NCBI GenBank assembly: GCA_964490325.1
Contig: CAZBBX010000022.1
Coordinates: forward strand, 1-36,461
Source: DAOPJM01 sp964490325
GTDB lineage: Bacteria > Bacillota > Clostridia > Christensenellales > CAG-138
Reading direction: 5' to 3'
Length of the DNA stretch: 36,461 nucleotides
Below are positions 1 through 7,801 of this stretch, in pieces; positions within the stretch are counted from its first letter, which is position 1; each line of letters starts with the position of its first letter. The notes under the pieces are model-generated. The model saw only the letters and a program-made list of their open reading frames with translations. It had not been told where the DNA came from and searched no databases. The position numbers were made by a program, and so were the translations under genes.

Positions 1-67
1 CGTTCCCAACGCCTTCTGCTCCTAATTCACCCGGAACAACTTGACACGGTCCTTCAAACGCCGTTGC

Positions 68-96
68 TTGACGGGACGAAGCAAAGCTGTCATACT
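68..96 (+). promoter_or_regulatory. SigA-type promoter of the phosphopantetheinyl transferase gene
   Basis: TTGACG at 68-73 and CATACT at 91-96 are separated by 17 nt. The expected start lies about 65 nt upstream of the ATG at 169. A second TTGACA at 41-46 has no matching -10 box. Bases 1-67 contain no gene that I can see. Confidence 0.6.
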
Positions 97-168
97 GCTC
101 CCATAGGGCGTGATCCTCAGCTTTCGCTGAATACCTGTATGGCAAGGTCACGGAAGGGAGTGACGGCG

Positions 169-828
169 ATGACCATTGATGCGTATCTGTGCGCCATAAA
201 CGCGCTGCCCGATGAAACGCTTGTTAAGCGCTTCCTTTCCCCTGCGCGGCAGATGCAGCTTGAAAAAACGCGTCACCCCGAAGCCCACCAAGAGCAGCTT
301 GGCGCAGAGCTGCTGCTCCTGTATGCACTGCATGAAAAATTGGGGCTTGCCCCCGCTCCCCTGCCGTGGGCAACGGACGAGCACGGCAAGCCGCAGCTGC
401 CCAAGGGCTTTTTGCAGTTTAACCTGAGCCACAGCAAGGGTCTTGTACTTGTCGCCCTTAGCGACGCTCCCGTGGGCGCGGATCTGCAAAGATCGAGCGT
501 CTGCTCCCCCGCGCTGCTGCGCCGCGTGCTTGGCAGCGAGGAGCTTGCAAGGGTGGAGGCGCAAACAGAGGCGGACAGGCAGGACGCTTTCACCGCGCTG
601 TGGGTCGTCAAGGAGGCCTACGCCAAGTTGGACGGCGGCGGGCTTGCCCTGCCCTTTTCGTCCATCCTTGAAAAGGACGGCCGCGTACTCTGCCCCGACC
701 GTCCCCCTGCTTACGTTTCGCAGCTGTCCGTCCCCGACGGTTACTTTGCCGCGGTGTGCAGCTATGTCCCCGCAAAAACGCGCCTGCATACCGTGGCTGC
801 AGACGCGCTGTGCGCATTGTTCACTTGA
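169..828 (+). CDS. 4'-phosphopantetheinyl transferase (Sfp superfamily)
   Basis: This enzyme would move the phosphopantetheine arm of CoA onto a serine of a carrier protein. The order of motifs is that of the Sfp type: GKPQL at residues 73-77, NLSHS at 85-89, VGADLQ at 102-107 and WVVKEAYAKLDGGG at 145-158. The 219-residue length is typical. The ATG at 169 was chosen because GGAAGGGAG lies about 9 nt upstream; the open frame back to 64 has no ribosome binding site. One oddity: the second acidic residue of the usual D-x-E metal-binding pair is Gln107, so the metal site may rest on Asp105 and Glu149. No fatty-acid, polyketide or peptide synthase gene is adjacent, so the carrier protein is unknown; it could serve ACP or a secondary-metabolite synthase. 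It is convergent with the next gene, five bases apart. Confidence 0.85.
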   Translation: MTIDAYLCAINALPDETLVKRFLSPARQMQLEKTRHPEAHQEQLGAELLLLYALHEKLGLAPAPLPWATDEHGKPQLPKGFLQFNLSHSKGLVLVALSDAPVGADLQRSSVCSPALLRRVLGSEELARVEAQTEADRQDAFTALWVVKEAYAKLDGGGLALPFSSILEKDGRVLCPDRPPAYVSQLSVPDGYFAAVCSYVPAKTRLHTVAADALCALFT

Positions 829-833
829 AGCGC

Positions 834-1667
834 CTATAGACCGCGTTCGCGCAGTCCCTTTAGGAGTTCGACATACAGTTCGCAAATATCGCTTACACGC
901 TGCGGCGCCCGCTTTCTTGTCAGCGGTCTGCGTCTTAGGTCGATCGCGTCCAAATGCGATACGCCTCGCCTGCCCACCCCGCGCAGAATCAGGCAGCGCT
1001 CTCCCCAGATCGCGGAATCCAAGCTGACCAAGCCGTCGTTTTCGCCCTCGATCTGCCGTATGATGTACTGCGCCGTGGACAGATTGACGTCGCTTGTCGG
1101 ATCGCGCATCACGCAGGCCACGCTTTGACAGTAGATCCCCACCTCTACGACCATCTCACGATCTAAGGCGAGCATGTAATCCGTGCCCAATTCTCGACAG
1201 ACCGCTTGAAAATCGGGGGTCTTGTCCCCAATCAGGCGGATCCAGTTGTTGACCGCAAACGCGGCAAGGGCAAACAACGGCTTTGGCAGCTTCAAGAGTC
1301 GATCCATCGTGGCGGAACCGCGATGCGGCGAAGCAATGGTCGTGACGCTGGCGATACGCTTTGCGGCACCGCTCTTGGATGCCAACAGCCGCGCCTCCAG
1401 TCCTCCCTTAGAATGTCCGATGAGGTTGACCTTCTTGGCACCCGTTGCGATCAAGATCTCATCGACACGCCGTTCGAGCAGGCACACGTTGTCCGCCATG
1501 CGACCCCAGCTGTCCGTAAGGCCATAATACAGCTCTGCGCCGCACTCGGTCAAACGAGCGGGGATGCGTCCCCAGTAGAGGGGTCGTTTAAGGTCGCGAA
1601 AGCCCACGCCGTGTATGAGCAGGATGGGATAGCGCGTTTTGCAATCGGAGCCAAACGCGTCAGGCAT
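834..1667 (-). CDS. Alpha/beta-hydrolase, triacylglycerol lipase/esterase-like
   Basis: A 277-residue alpha/beta-hydrolase of the bacterial lipase type. The oxyanion segment LLIHGVG is at 17-23 and the nucleophile elbow GHSKGG is at 84-89 (Ser86). Likely partners are Asp211 in GENDGLVS and His238 in GVSHLD, which complete a triad. The IASPHRGS segment at 111-118 is common in LipA/EstA-like lipases. There is no signal peptide, so it is probably cytoplasmic. The start at 1667 overlaps the end of the preceding gene (1660-2442) by 8 bases, which suggests translational coupling; the upstream extension to 1817 is arginine-rich shadow sequence. The substrate is not evident; an ester or lipid hydrolase is the safe call. 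Confidence 0.8.
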   Translation of the reverse strand: MPDAFGSDCKTRYPILLIHGVGFRDLKRPLYWGRIPARLTECGAELYYGLTDSWGRMADNVCLLERRVDEILIATGAKKVNLIGHSKGGLEARLLASKSGAAKRIASVTTIASPHRGSATMDRLLKLPKPLFALAAFAVNNWIRLIGDKTPDFQAVCRELGTDYMLALDREMVVEVGIYCQSVACVMRDPTSDVNLSTAQYIIRQIEGENDGLVSLDSAIWGERCLILRGVGRRGVSHLDAIDLRRRPLTRKRAPQRVSDICELYVELLKGLRERGL

Positions 1668-2442
1668 CCGCGTCCTCCCCGCTTTGCCCTTCCTGTGACG
1701 CTGATTTTGCCTCGGAAGTTTCCTGCGCAAGCGGTTCTGACGCCTCAGACGGCTTGGCCTCCTCCGAAGATACGGCTTCCTCCGTATGATACCAGCGAAT
1801 GGCCACCGTTGCGCCAAAGCGCTTTATAAAGCGCTGCGCGGTAAAGTCGTACGCATCCGTACCCGTGACCGACAGCTCCACGCGGTCAACGGCGTCCTTG
1901 ACGGGCAGCAGCACCATTCGATCCGCTGCGCTCAGGATCCCTACCGTAAAGCCGCCGACGCGTACCTCCGCCGCTTCGTCCGTAAAGAGCAGCTCAGCAG
2001 GTCTGTCATACAACGCGCCGCGCTTGTCCGCCGCTTGTCCCAGCAGGTATTGTCGCTCCGAACCATCGGGATTTTGCTTGTCACAATCCTCCAAGGTGCA
2101 GCGCCTGGTGGGATGTGTGCGTAAAAACCTTTCGCGCTCCGTCTGCTGCGCCTGCTCCAATTCGATGGCGTGCTGCCTTGCCTCCTCCTGACGGTTAAGC
2201 GCGTCGCGTTCGCGTTTCCTGTCGCGCTCCTCCGCATCCCAAGCGGTCTTGGCCTTGGTATAATACTGCAGCAGCAGGATCGCCGCCGCACACAGGGCAA
2301 CGCCCACGCAGAGCCATACGGCGCGGCCTGCGCCGCTGCCGCTCATGCCGCTGCCGCCTATGCACAGAGCAAACAGAGCAAGCAGGATAAACGCAAGCAC
2401 GATGGATGCGTTGGAAGGTTTCTTGACGGGTCTTTTTTCCAT
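1660..2442 (-). CDS. Membrane protein of unknown function with two N-terminal helices
   Basis: This 260-residue protein matches no family that I recognise. Two hydrophobic segments near the N-terminus (about residues 12-28 and 41-58) form a hairpin. They are followed by a charged, probably coiled-coil stretch rich in Glu/Arg/Gln (about 65-110). A compact C-terminal domain of alternating beta-like segments follows (AEVRVGGFTVGIL, VDRVELSV, ATVAIRWYH), and the tail is rich in Ser/Glu/Ala. The domain after the helices is likely cytoplasmic. The ATG at 2442 has AAAGGAG about 8 nt upstream. The gene is followed, with an 8-base overlap, by the lipase-like gene, so the two are one transcription unit. 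A SigA-type promoter lies at 2552-2580, with a terminator-like hairpin between it and the gene. Confidence 0.7.
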   Translation of the reverse strand: MEKRPVKKPSNASIVLAFILLALFALCIGGSGMSGSGAGRAVWLCVGVALCAAAILLLQYYTKAKTAWDAEERDRKRERDALNRQEEARQHAIELEQAQQTERERFLRTHPTRRCTLEDCDKQNPDGSERQYLLGQAADKRGALYDRPAELLFTDEAAEVRVGGFTVGILSAADRMVLLPVKDAVDRVELSVTGTDAYDFTAQRFIKRFGATVAIRWYHTEEAVSSEEAKPSEASEPLAQETSEAKSASQEGQSGEDADA

Positions 2443-2503
2443 AAAACAGCTCCTTTCGTGGCAGTGCGCCGCAAAATCGTATTTGACACAAGCATCCTTG
2501 CAG

Positions 2504-2536
2504 AAAAAAAGCGCCCCCCGCGGCACGGAGGAACGC
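2504..2536 (-). terminator. Hairpin plus T7 tract in the leader of the 2442 gene (terminator or attenuator)
   Basis: Read on the minus strand, bases 2536-2511 form a GC-rich stem of about 9 pairs, including G-U pairs, followed at once by seven T (2510-2504). It lies downstream of the 2552-2580 promoter and upstream of the gene starting at 2442. It could therefore attenuate that gene, end transcripts coming from the 2613-4270 operon, or both. Confidence 0.55.
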
Positions 2537-2551
2537 CTGCGATCACTTTTT

Positions 2552-2580
2552 AGTATAGTCAGAAAGCCGCGATCTGTCAA
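2552..2580 (-). promoter_or_regulatory. SigA-type promoter for the 1660-2442 / lipase unit
   Basis: On the minus strand TTGACA (2580-2575) and TATACT (2557-2552) are separated by 17 nt, a near-consensus promoter. The start would be near 2545, leaving a leader of about 100 nt that contains the 2504-2536 hairpin. Confidence 0.7.
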
Positions 2581-2612
2581 GTTTTGCCCGAAGTATGGGG
2601 CTTTTTTACGTT

Positions 2613-3704
2613 TTACGGCTCCGTTGTAGGCTCTAAAGAGGGCGTTGCCGTGGTCAGGACCGCGGCATTTTTTGGGTCAATGAGGTACACGATGTCGCTC
2701 ATGTCGCGTCCGTCGCCGCTGGGACTATTATAGATGCGCCCCTGCCAGTAGAGCTGCGCGCTGTCGCCGCCGTCTAGATTGTATGCCTTGGTGCAGCCGA
2801 GGCTGACCATCAGCTCGGACAGCTCGACAAGGGTCAGACCGCGGGAGTAGCTGCCCTGCCTGCCGTCCACCATCACGAAGCAGTAATGACCCGGTTCGTA
2901 GTAGCCGATGGCGCAGCGGGGATTGCGCGCTGCATAATTGAGCTTTTTGAAGGCGCTCTCGCCGCGTACCTGACCGTCTGCGGTGAGAGCGGGGCCGAAC
3001 GCCCAAGCCTGCCACGGGTCGCCTGCCATCAGCTCCTCCACCGTGAAGCTGCCCGCCTCGTAGGTCTCCATGCGTCCGTCCCGATACAGCACGCATACAT
3101 CGCGGCTGTCGACCAGGCTGTCACGGTACAATACGCCGTTGCGAATGACCAGCCCCTTGGTGTTGTGCCCGTAGTAGTCACCCGACACGGCCAGCAGGCA
3201 GCCGCTTTCCACTGCCATATTCTCCACCGTGTCATTGTGATTCTTGGAAAAATCACCGCCTGCCGCATAGCTTTGGATCAGCTCGATATCCTGCGTGTAG
3301 ATATCGACCACATAATAGGTGACATTCTGGGCGTAGGTCTCCGCGTCATAGATCTTGCTGACGGTGAAGCTGAGCGCGTTGCTTTGATAGCTCTCCTCGC
3401 TGCAGGTCGCCGTACCTGCCTCGCTGAACAGCTCGGTATAGCGATCCAACAAAAGTCCCGTAGGCACAGGCGTGGCGGTCGGCGTGGGGGTCGGCGTGGG
3501 GATGGGCGTTTCCGTAGGCGCGGGCGTAGCCGTTATCGTGAGGATCTCCACATCCTTGCTTGTCTCTGCTGCAGTCGGCTCTGTTGTGGTTTCAGCAACA
3601 GGAGCGGGCGTATCCGCCGTGCAGCCAAGGCTTGCCGCCATGCCCGCTAAAAGAAATCCCGTCATAAGAACGCAGAATATCCGTTTTATATTTACTTTCT
3701 TCAT
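2613..3704 (-). CDS. Exported phosphodiester glycosidase (NAGPA) domain protein
   Basis: A 363-residue exported protein. It has a charged N-terminus, then a hydrophobic signal segment (about 8-27) ending at Cys28. The SLGC context is a weak lipobox, so a lipoprotein anchor is possible but unsure. A Thr/Pro-rich linker of repeated TP pairs covers about 60-82. The C-terminal domain (about 110-350) carries marks of the phosphodiester glycosidase/NAGPA family: SGDYYG at 174-179, NPRCAIG at 261-267 and NLDGGDSA at 309-316 (usual NLDGGGS). Members cleave sugar phosphodiesters or act on exopolysaccharide; the substrate here is unknown. The ATG at 3704 has GAGGGG upstream and overlaps the mntP stop codon in an ATGA, so it is translationally coupled to mntP. 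Confidence 0.82.
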   Translation of the reverse strand: MKKVNIKRIFCVLMTGFLLAGMAASLGCTADTPAPVAETTTEPTAAETSKDVEILTITATPAPTETPIPTPTPTPTATPVPTGLLLDRYTELFSEAGTATCSEESYQSNALSFTVSKIYDAETYAQNVTYYVVDIYTQDIELIQSYAAGGDFSKNHNDTVENMAVESGCLLAVSGDYYGHNTKGLVIRNGVLYRDSLVDSRDVCVLYRDGRMETYEAGSFTVEELMAGDPWQAWAFGPALTADGQVRGESAFKKLNYAARNPRCAIGYYEPGHYCFVMVDGRQGSYSRGLTLVELSELMVSLGCTKAYNLDGGDSAQLYWQGRIYNSPSGDGRDMSDIVYLIDPKNAAVLTTATPSLEPTTEP

Positions 3705-4270
3705 GCGAAAATCCCCTCTATCATGATCTTGATGCCCAAGGCGATGAGTACGCAGCCGCCAAAGATCTCCGCCTTCTTTTGATAGCGCGTCCCGAAACGG
3801 TTGCCGATGACTACGCCGCCAAGGGAGATCAAAAAGGTCGTAAGTCCGATGAGCAGCACCGCCAACCACAGCGGAACTGCAAGCAGCGACGGAAAGGTGA
3901 TGCCCACCGCCAACGCGTCGATGCTTGTTGCAATGGCCAGCACGAACAGGCGGCCGATGCTTGCGGTCTTGGACTCCTCCGCGCTCTCCGTGTCCTTTTT
4001 GCGCAGCGCGTCAAAGAGCATCTTGCCGCCGATGAACCCCAAGAGCGCAAACGCGACCCAATGATCGACCAAGGCGATATACTGCTCGAACTGTGCGCCG
4101 ATGTAATACCCGATGGTGGGCATCAGCGCCTGGAAGACCCCAAAAAACAGTGCGGTCAGGAGAGCCTGTCCCCAATCCAGCTTCTTCATGGACAAGCCTT
4201 GACAAAGGGAAACGGCAAACGCGTCCATGGATAAGCCCACCGCAATGCCCAGTAATTCGTAAACCTGCAT
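3701..4270 (-). CDS. mntP: Manganese efflux pump MntP
   Basis: A 189-residue integral membrane protein of the MntP (DUF204) family, which exports Mn(II). Six hydrophobic segments are visible. The two inverted halves each carry the family's Asp motif: GLSMDAFAVSLCQG near residues 13-26 and ATSIDALAVGITFPS in the second half. Length is typical. GAGGTATGT lies directly before the ATG. Many mntP genes carry a yybP-ykoY manganese riboswitch. Here only about 135 bp separate the gene from the divergent ttcA-like gene, and I see no such element. It forms an operon with the NAGPA-domain gene through a 4-base overlap. Confidence 0.9.
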   Translation of the reverse strand: MQVYELLGIAVGLSMDAFAVSLCQGLSMKKLDWGQALLTALFFGVFQALMPTIGYYIGAQFEQYIALVDHWVAFALLGFIGGKMLFDALRKKDTESAEESKTASIGRLFVLAIATSIDALAVGITFPSLLAVPLWLAVLLIGLTTFLISLGGVVIGNRFGTRYQKKAEIFGGCVLIALGIKIMIEGIFA

Positions 4271-4306
4271 ACATACCTCGTGTTTTCGTACGGAATGAAC
4301 CGTGAC

Positions 4307-4336
4307 AGTATAGCACAGTTCCTAATGTGTCGGCAA
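4307..4336 (-). promoter_or_regulatory. Promoter of the mntP operon
   Basis: On the minus strand TTGCCG (4336-4331) and TATACT (4312-4307) are separated by 18 nt. The start would be near 4300, about 30 nt upstream of the mntP ATG. The intergenic region is shared with the divergent ttcA-like promoter. Confidence 0.55.
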
Positions 4337-4351
4337 GAAGTTACACAGGAA

Positions 4352-4381
4352 TTGACAAATTGTTTGCAAGCGCGGTATACT
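4352..4381 (+). promoter_or_regulatory. Promoter of the ttcA-like gene
   Basis: TTGACA at 4352-4357 and TATACT at 4376-4381 are separated by 18 nt. The start codon at 4406 lies only 24 nt beyond the -10 box, so the leader is very short (about 17 nt). This supports the ATG at 4406 over upstream in-frame starts. Confidence 0.7.
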
Positions 4382-4405
4382 TTAGCAGTTGATCGTGGAG
4401 GCTTT

Positions 4406-5158
4406 ATGAAACGCGTATTGGGCTGCATCCGCAGGGCGGACGAACGTTACCATATGATCGAAAACGGCGATAGGATCTGCATCGGCGTGTCGGGCGGGAA
4501 GGATTCCCTGCTGCTGATGGAGGCGCTGACGCTGTACCAACGCTTTGCGCACACGGACTTTTCCGTCTGCGCGGTGATGCTGGATCTTGGCATCAAGTAC
4601 CAGGATACCTCCGCCGTCACGGACTTTGCAAAGCGTATCGGCATTGACTTTACCGTGCTGCACACCGACATAGGCAAGGTCGTGTTTGAGTATCGTGAGG
4701 AACGCAGTCCCTGCGCACTCTGCGCCAAGCTGCGGCGCGGGGCTTTGAACAACGCGGCGCTTGAGCGCGGCTGCAACAAGGTCGCCTTGGGGCATAACCG
4801 TGAGGACGTGCTGGAGACCTTCCTGATGAGCCTGCTCTATGAGGGACGCATGAACACCTTTGCCCCCGTCACCTATCTGTCGCGCAGCGGCGTGACCGTT
4901 ATTCGGCCGCTGATCTTCCTGCCCGAACGCTATGCCCGCTCCGTGGCAAAGGCGCGGGAGCTGCCTGTGCTGGGACCGCATTGCGACATTGCGGGGCACA
5001 CCAAGCGCGAGGAGGCCAAGGAGCTGATCCAATACCTAAGCAAGCTCGTCCCCGACGCCGAGGAGAAGATGATGCACGCCATCACCAACACCGAAAAGTA
5101 CGGCCTGTGGGATCGGATGCGCCTTAAGGATGAGACGGAAACGATTGCCAAGGAGTAG
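4406..5158 (+). CDS. TtcA-family tRNA 2-thiocytidine synthetase (PP-loop ATPase)
   Basis: A 250-residue cytoplasmic PP-loop ATP pyrophosphatase. SGGKDS at 29-34 binds ATP. Cys103 and Cys106 (CALCAKLRRG) and Cys193 (PHCDIAG) match the three cysteines that hold the iron-sulfur cluster in TtcA, which makes 2-thiocytidine at tRNA position 32. The ALGHNREDVLET segment is also typical of the family. The start at 4406 has GGAGG close upstream and sits just after a good promoter; longer frames back to 4280 would begin upstream of that promoter. It could instead be another member of the TtcA/TtuA group with a different tRNA site. It is monocistronic, ending at the terminator at 5211-5241. Confidence 0.85.
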   Translation: MKRVLGCIRRADERYHMIENGDRICIGVSGGKDSLLLMEALTLYQRFAHTDFSVCAVMLDLGIKYQDTSAVTDFAKRIGIDFTVLHTDIGKVVFEYREERSPCALCAKLRRGALNNAALERGCNKVALGHNREDVLETFLMSLLYEGRMNTFAPVTYLSRSGVTVIRPLIFLPERYARSVAKARELPVLGPHCDIAGHTKREEAKELIQYLSKLVPDAEEKMMHAITNTEKYGLWDRMRLKDETETIAKE

Positions 5159-5210
5159 GTCTGATACGGCATTGCATCGGGCATGAAGCAAACAGAATGA
5201 TTAGGACGAC

Positions 5211-5241
5211 AAAAGGGACGGATCAAGACCGCCCCTTTTTT
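5211..5241. terminator. Bidirectional terminator between convergent genes
   Basis: AAAAGGG-A-CGG (5211-5221) pairs with CCG-C-CCCTTTT (5229-5239) around one mismatch. T tracts follow in both directions (T6 on plus, T4 on minus). It ends the ttcA-like gene and probably also the deacetylase gene, which stops at 5270. Confidence 0.8.
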
Positions 5242-5269
5242 GTAACTTGGATCGCCTGTACAGGACGGA

Positions 5270-6097
5270 TCAGCCTTTCGGCTGCTGCACGCCGTTGTTG
5301 TCGATGCTCGACTCCCCCTCCAGCAGCAGCTCGCTGACGGTCACGAAGCGATACCCCGCCGCCTGCGCCGTTTCGATCAGCTTGGGTAAATAGGTCTCCA
5401 GCTCGTAGCCGTTGTTGTGGCAGAGGATGATGTCGCCGGAGCTGAGCTTTGGCAGAACGGCGTCCAAAATGGTCTGCGCGCTGCGCCCCTCCTTCCAGTC
5501 GATCGTGTCCCTGCTCCACTGGATGACCTCGAAACCCAGCTTGTGCGCCGTGTTGATGACCTGATCGTTGTACTCGCCAAATGGAGCGCGGAACAGCGTG
5601 CAGCGCTTGCCTGTCAGCTCCTCGATCTCGTCGTTCAGCTTGTTCAGCTCCTCCGCGATCTGCGCTTCCGAAAGGCTGTTCATATGCGGATGTGTGAGGC
5701 TGTGATTGCCGATCTCGTGTCCCGCCTCCGCGATGGCCTTTACATAGTCGGGATAGGCGTGTACCCAGACGCCGCAGAGGAAGAAGGTGGCGGGAATATC
5801 ATACTTTTTGAGCGTGTCTAAAATGAACTGCGTTTTGTCCGTTGACCACGCGGCGTCGATTGTCAGTGCGATGCACATGTCGCTGCGGCCAACGCTGTAG
5901 ACAGGCAGCGCCTTGGCGCTGAGCGGCAGGACGTTCAGCTCGTAGCATTCCACCTCCGCCATGGCGCTCGTTTCCTGCTCCTTTGCGGTCTTCTTGTCAC
6001 CCCCCAGTGTGAGGATCAGCACGACGCCGAGCAGCAAAAGCAGCGCAAAGAGCGCGATAATAAGACAAGTCTTTTTTGTAATTACAAATACGGGCAT
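5270..6097 (-). CDS. Membrane-anchored polysaccharide deacetylase (NodB domain, PdaB-like)
   Basis: A 275-residue protein with one N-terminal transmembrane helix (about 11-33) and an extracellular NodB-homology domain (about 75-265). Visible motifs are TIDAAW at 79-84, the metal-binding HSLTHP at 132-137, RAPFGEYN at 170-177, DTIDW at 198-202 and CHNN with His227. Motif 1 keeps only the metal Asp81; the catalytic-base Asp of the usual TFDD is Ala. This variant is common in PdaB-like sporulation deacetylases, so activity or specificity may differ. The likely role is N-deacetylation of peptidoglycan or exopolysaccharide. The start at 6097 was chosen for its GGGGGA signal at good spacing; the ATG at 6115 has a poorly spaced site. 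I see no convincing promoter. Confidence 0.83.
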   Translation of the reverse strand: MPVFVITKKTCLIIALFALLLLLGVVLILTLGGDKKTAKEQETSAMAEVECYELNVLPLSAKALPVYSVGRSDMCIALTIDAAWSTDKTQFILDTLKKYDIPATFFLCGVWVHAYPDYVKAIAEAGHEIGNHSLTHPHMNSLSEAQIAEELNKLNDEIEELTGKRCTLFRAPFGEYNDQVINTAHKLGFEVIQWSRDTIDWKEGRSAQTILDAVLPKLSSGDIILCHNNGYELETYLPKLIETAQAAGYRFVTVSELLLEGESSIDNNGVQQPKG

Positions 6098-6170
6098 AGT
6101 CTCTTCCCCCTTCATGCTCCAAGGTATGCGGGGGAAAGAGCTTGTATTCGCCGCAAAAAGCGGCTTTATG

Positions 6171-6204
6171 CCAAAAACAAGGGAGCCGCCCGAAGGCGGC
6201 CCCC
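6171..6204 (-). terminator. Terminator of the NCS2 permease gene
   Basis: On the minus strand a 10-bp GC-rich stem (with one G-U pair) closes a TTCG tetraloop at 6204-6181, followed by TTGTTTTTGG. It is a textbook intrinsic terminator 44 nt after the permease stop codon. Confidence 0.9.
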
Positions 6205-6247
6205 TGAAGAAATGGAGTTGGGGATGTCCGGGGAAAAGCCGTGTCGA

Positions 6248-7633
6248 TTACTTCGCGAGGCCCTCAGCCTTCATTTCAGCCTTTTCCAGATTCTCGATCT
6301 CTTCAACCTTGAACTCGTAATCCTTGCCGGGCAGGATTGCGTTGACCACGATGCCGATGATGGCCGCGCAGCAGAGGCCGCCCAAGGAAAGTACGTTGCC
6401 GCCGCCGACCGGAATGTTGATCGGATAGCTGTTGAAGCCAAGGCCGGAGACCAGGATCAGAGCCGCAATGAGAACGTTGCGGAACTTCTTGAAATCGACC
6501 TGGTTCTCGACGATGGTACGAACGCCTGTTGCGGAGATCATGCCGTAGAGAACGATGGAAATGCCGCCGATGATGGAAGCGGGGATGGTGTTGATGAGCG
6601 ACTCGAAGATGGAGACGAAGGACAGGATGACCGTCATGCAGGCCGCGATGAACATGACCTTCGGGTCATAGACCTTGGTCAGCGCAACAACGCCCGTATT
6701 CTCCGAGTAGGTGGTGTTCGCGGGGCCGCCCAGGAAGCCGCCCAGCGAGGTGCCGAGACCGTCGCCCAAGAGGGTGCGGGTCAGACCGGGATCTGCAATG
6801 AAGTTCTTGCCGCAGGTCGCGCCGATGGCGCAGATGTCGCCGATATGCTCGACCATGGCGGCAATGGACACCAGCACGAAGGTGAGGATGGCGTTGCCGA
6901 CCAGCGGGTTAGACCAATCGACAGCGTTCGGGCCAAAGAACGGGGTGTACTCCCAGAAGTGCGGAACCGCGATGACGTCGGCAAAGCTCTCGATCTTCAG
7001 ACCGGAGAAGTCGACCCAAGGAAGCCCAAACAGATTCGGGTTGATGAGGGTGATGATGACGCCCAAGACATATGCGCCAAATACGCCGATGAGGATGGGC
7101 AGGATCTTTATCATGCCCTTGCCGAAGATGTTGACGCAGATGATGATGATGATCGCGGCAATAGCCAGAATCCAGTTGGTCTGCGCGTTGTTGATGGCGC
7201 TGCTGGAGAGGATCAAGCCGATGAGGATGATGATGGGGCCTGTGACCACGGGCGGGAAGAGCTTCATGATGCGCTTCGGCCCGAAGATCTTGAACAGGAT
7301 CGCCAGCACTACGTAGACAAGGCCGGCGAAGAACACGCCTAATTCAGCATAGGGCAACAGCGCTTTGTCGCCGTTTGCTATGGCTGCATAGGCCGCCAGG
7401 AACGCGAAGGATGAACCGAGGAAAATAGGAACTTTGCGCTTGGTGATAAAATAAAACCAAATCGTTGCGAGGCCCGCGCAGAGCAGCGTGACGGATACGC
7501 TCAGTCCCGTAATGATCGGGACCAGCACCGTTGCGCCGAACATGGCGAACACATGCTGGAAACCGAGCACGAGCATTTTGCCTGTGCCCAGCTCCTTGAA
7601 GCCATCATAGATGCCTTCTTGTTTCTTTTCCAT
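6248..7633 (-). CDS. NCS2 family uracil/xanthine permease (UraA-like)
   Basis: A 461-residue polytopic membrane protein that would import a nucleobase with protons. The N-terminal GFQHVFAMFGATVLVPI segment is the UraA/PyrP signature. SENTGVVALTK, roughly two thirds along, matches the NAT/NCS2 signature ENxGxxxxTK. Multiple hydrophobic helices fill the rest, and a short charged C-tail follows. The start at 7633 has AGGAGG 7 nt upstream. By similarity uracil is the best substrate guess, but xanthine, uric acid or another oxo-heterocycle cannot be excluded from sequence alone. It has its own promoter (7720-7748) and terminator (6171-6204). Its position downstream of a cluster that may open cyclic amides suggests, as inference only, uptake for that cluster. 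Confidence 0.87.
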   Translation of the reverse strand: MEKKQEGIYDGFKELGTGKMLVLGFQHVFAMFGATVLVPIITGLSVSVTLLCAGLATIWFYFITKRKVPIFLGSSFAFLAAYAAIANGDKALLPYAELGVFFAGLVYVVLAILFKIFGPKRIMKLFPPVVTGPIIILIGLILSSSAINNAQTNWILAIAAIIIIICVNIFGKGMIKILPILIGVFGAYVLGVIITLINPNLFGLPWVDFSGLKIESFADVIAVPHFWEYTPFFGPNAVDWSNPLVGNAILTFVLVSIAAMVEHIGDICAIGATCGKNFIADPGLTRTLLGDGLGTSLGGFLGGPANTTYSENTGVVALTKVYDPKVMFIAACMTVILSFVSIFESLINTIPASIIGGISIVLYGMISATGVRTIVENQVDFKKFRNVLIAALILVSGLGFNSYPINIPVGGGNVLSLGGLCCAAIIGIVVNAILPGKDYEFKVEEIENLEKAEMKAEGLAK

Positions 7634-7719
7634 AAAAACCTCCTGCTTTTTTGATACGCTCCACTTCTTCCTATATATCAAGCGCGGTTCAGCCGCTGCC
7701 TAATACCATCCCTTTTATA

Positions 7720-7748
7720 ATTATACCGTCATTCGCGCATGGATTCAA
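7720..7748 (-). promoter_or_regulatory. Promoter of the NCS2 permease gene
   Basis: On the minus strand TTGAAT (7748-7743) and TATAAT (7725-7720) are separated by 17 nt. The leader of about 80 nt contains a small GCGG/CCGC hairpin around 7683-7695; I could not recognise a PyrR site or a riboswitch in it. Confidence 0.7.
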
Positions 7749-7801
7749 CATTTTTCTTCAAATTTTGCCATGCTGGTATTACATAATTCCATACACAATC
7801 T

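Noticed and set aside
2585..2607. Plus-strand GCCC/GGGC hairpin followed by T6
   Set aside because: The stem is only four to five pairs, and no plus-strand gene ends upstream of it.
4271..4405. yybP-ykoY manganese riboswitch before mntP
   Set aside because: The inferred mntP leader is only about 30 nt, too short for the element, and no conserved core is visible.
6212..7342. Asp/Ala-rich plus-strand frame that looks like an acidic repeat protein
   Set aside because: It is the antisense of the NCS2 permease; the acidic bias comes from complementing hydrophobic codons (ATC/GTC).
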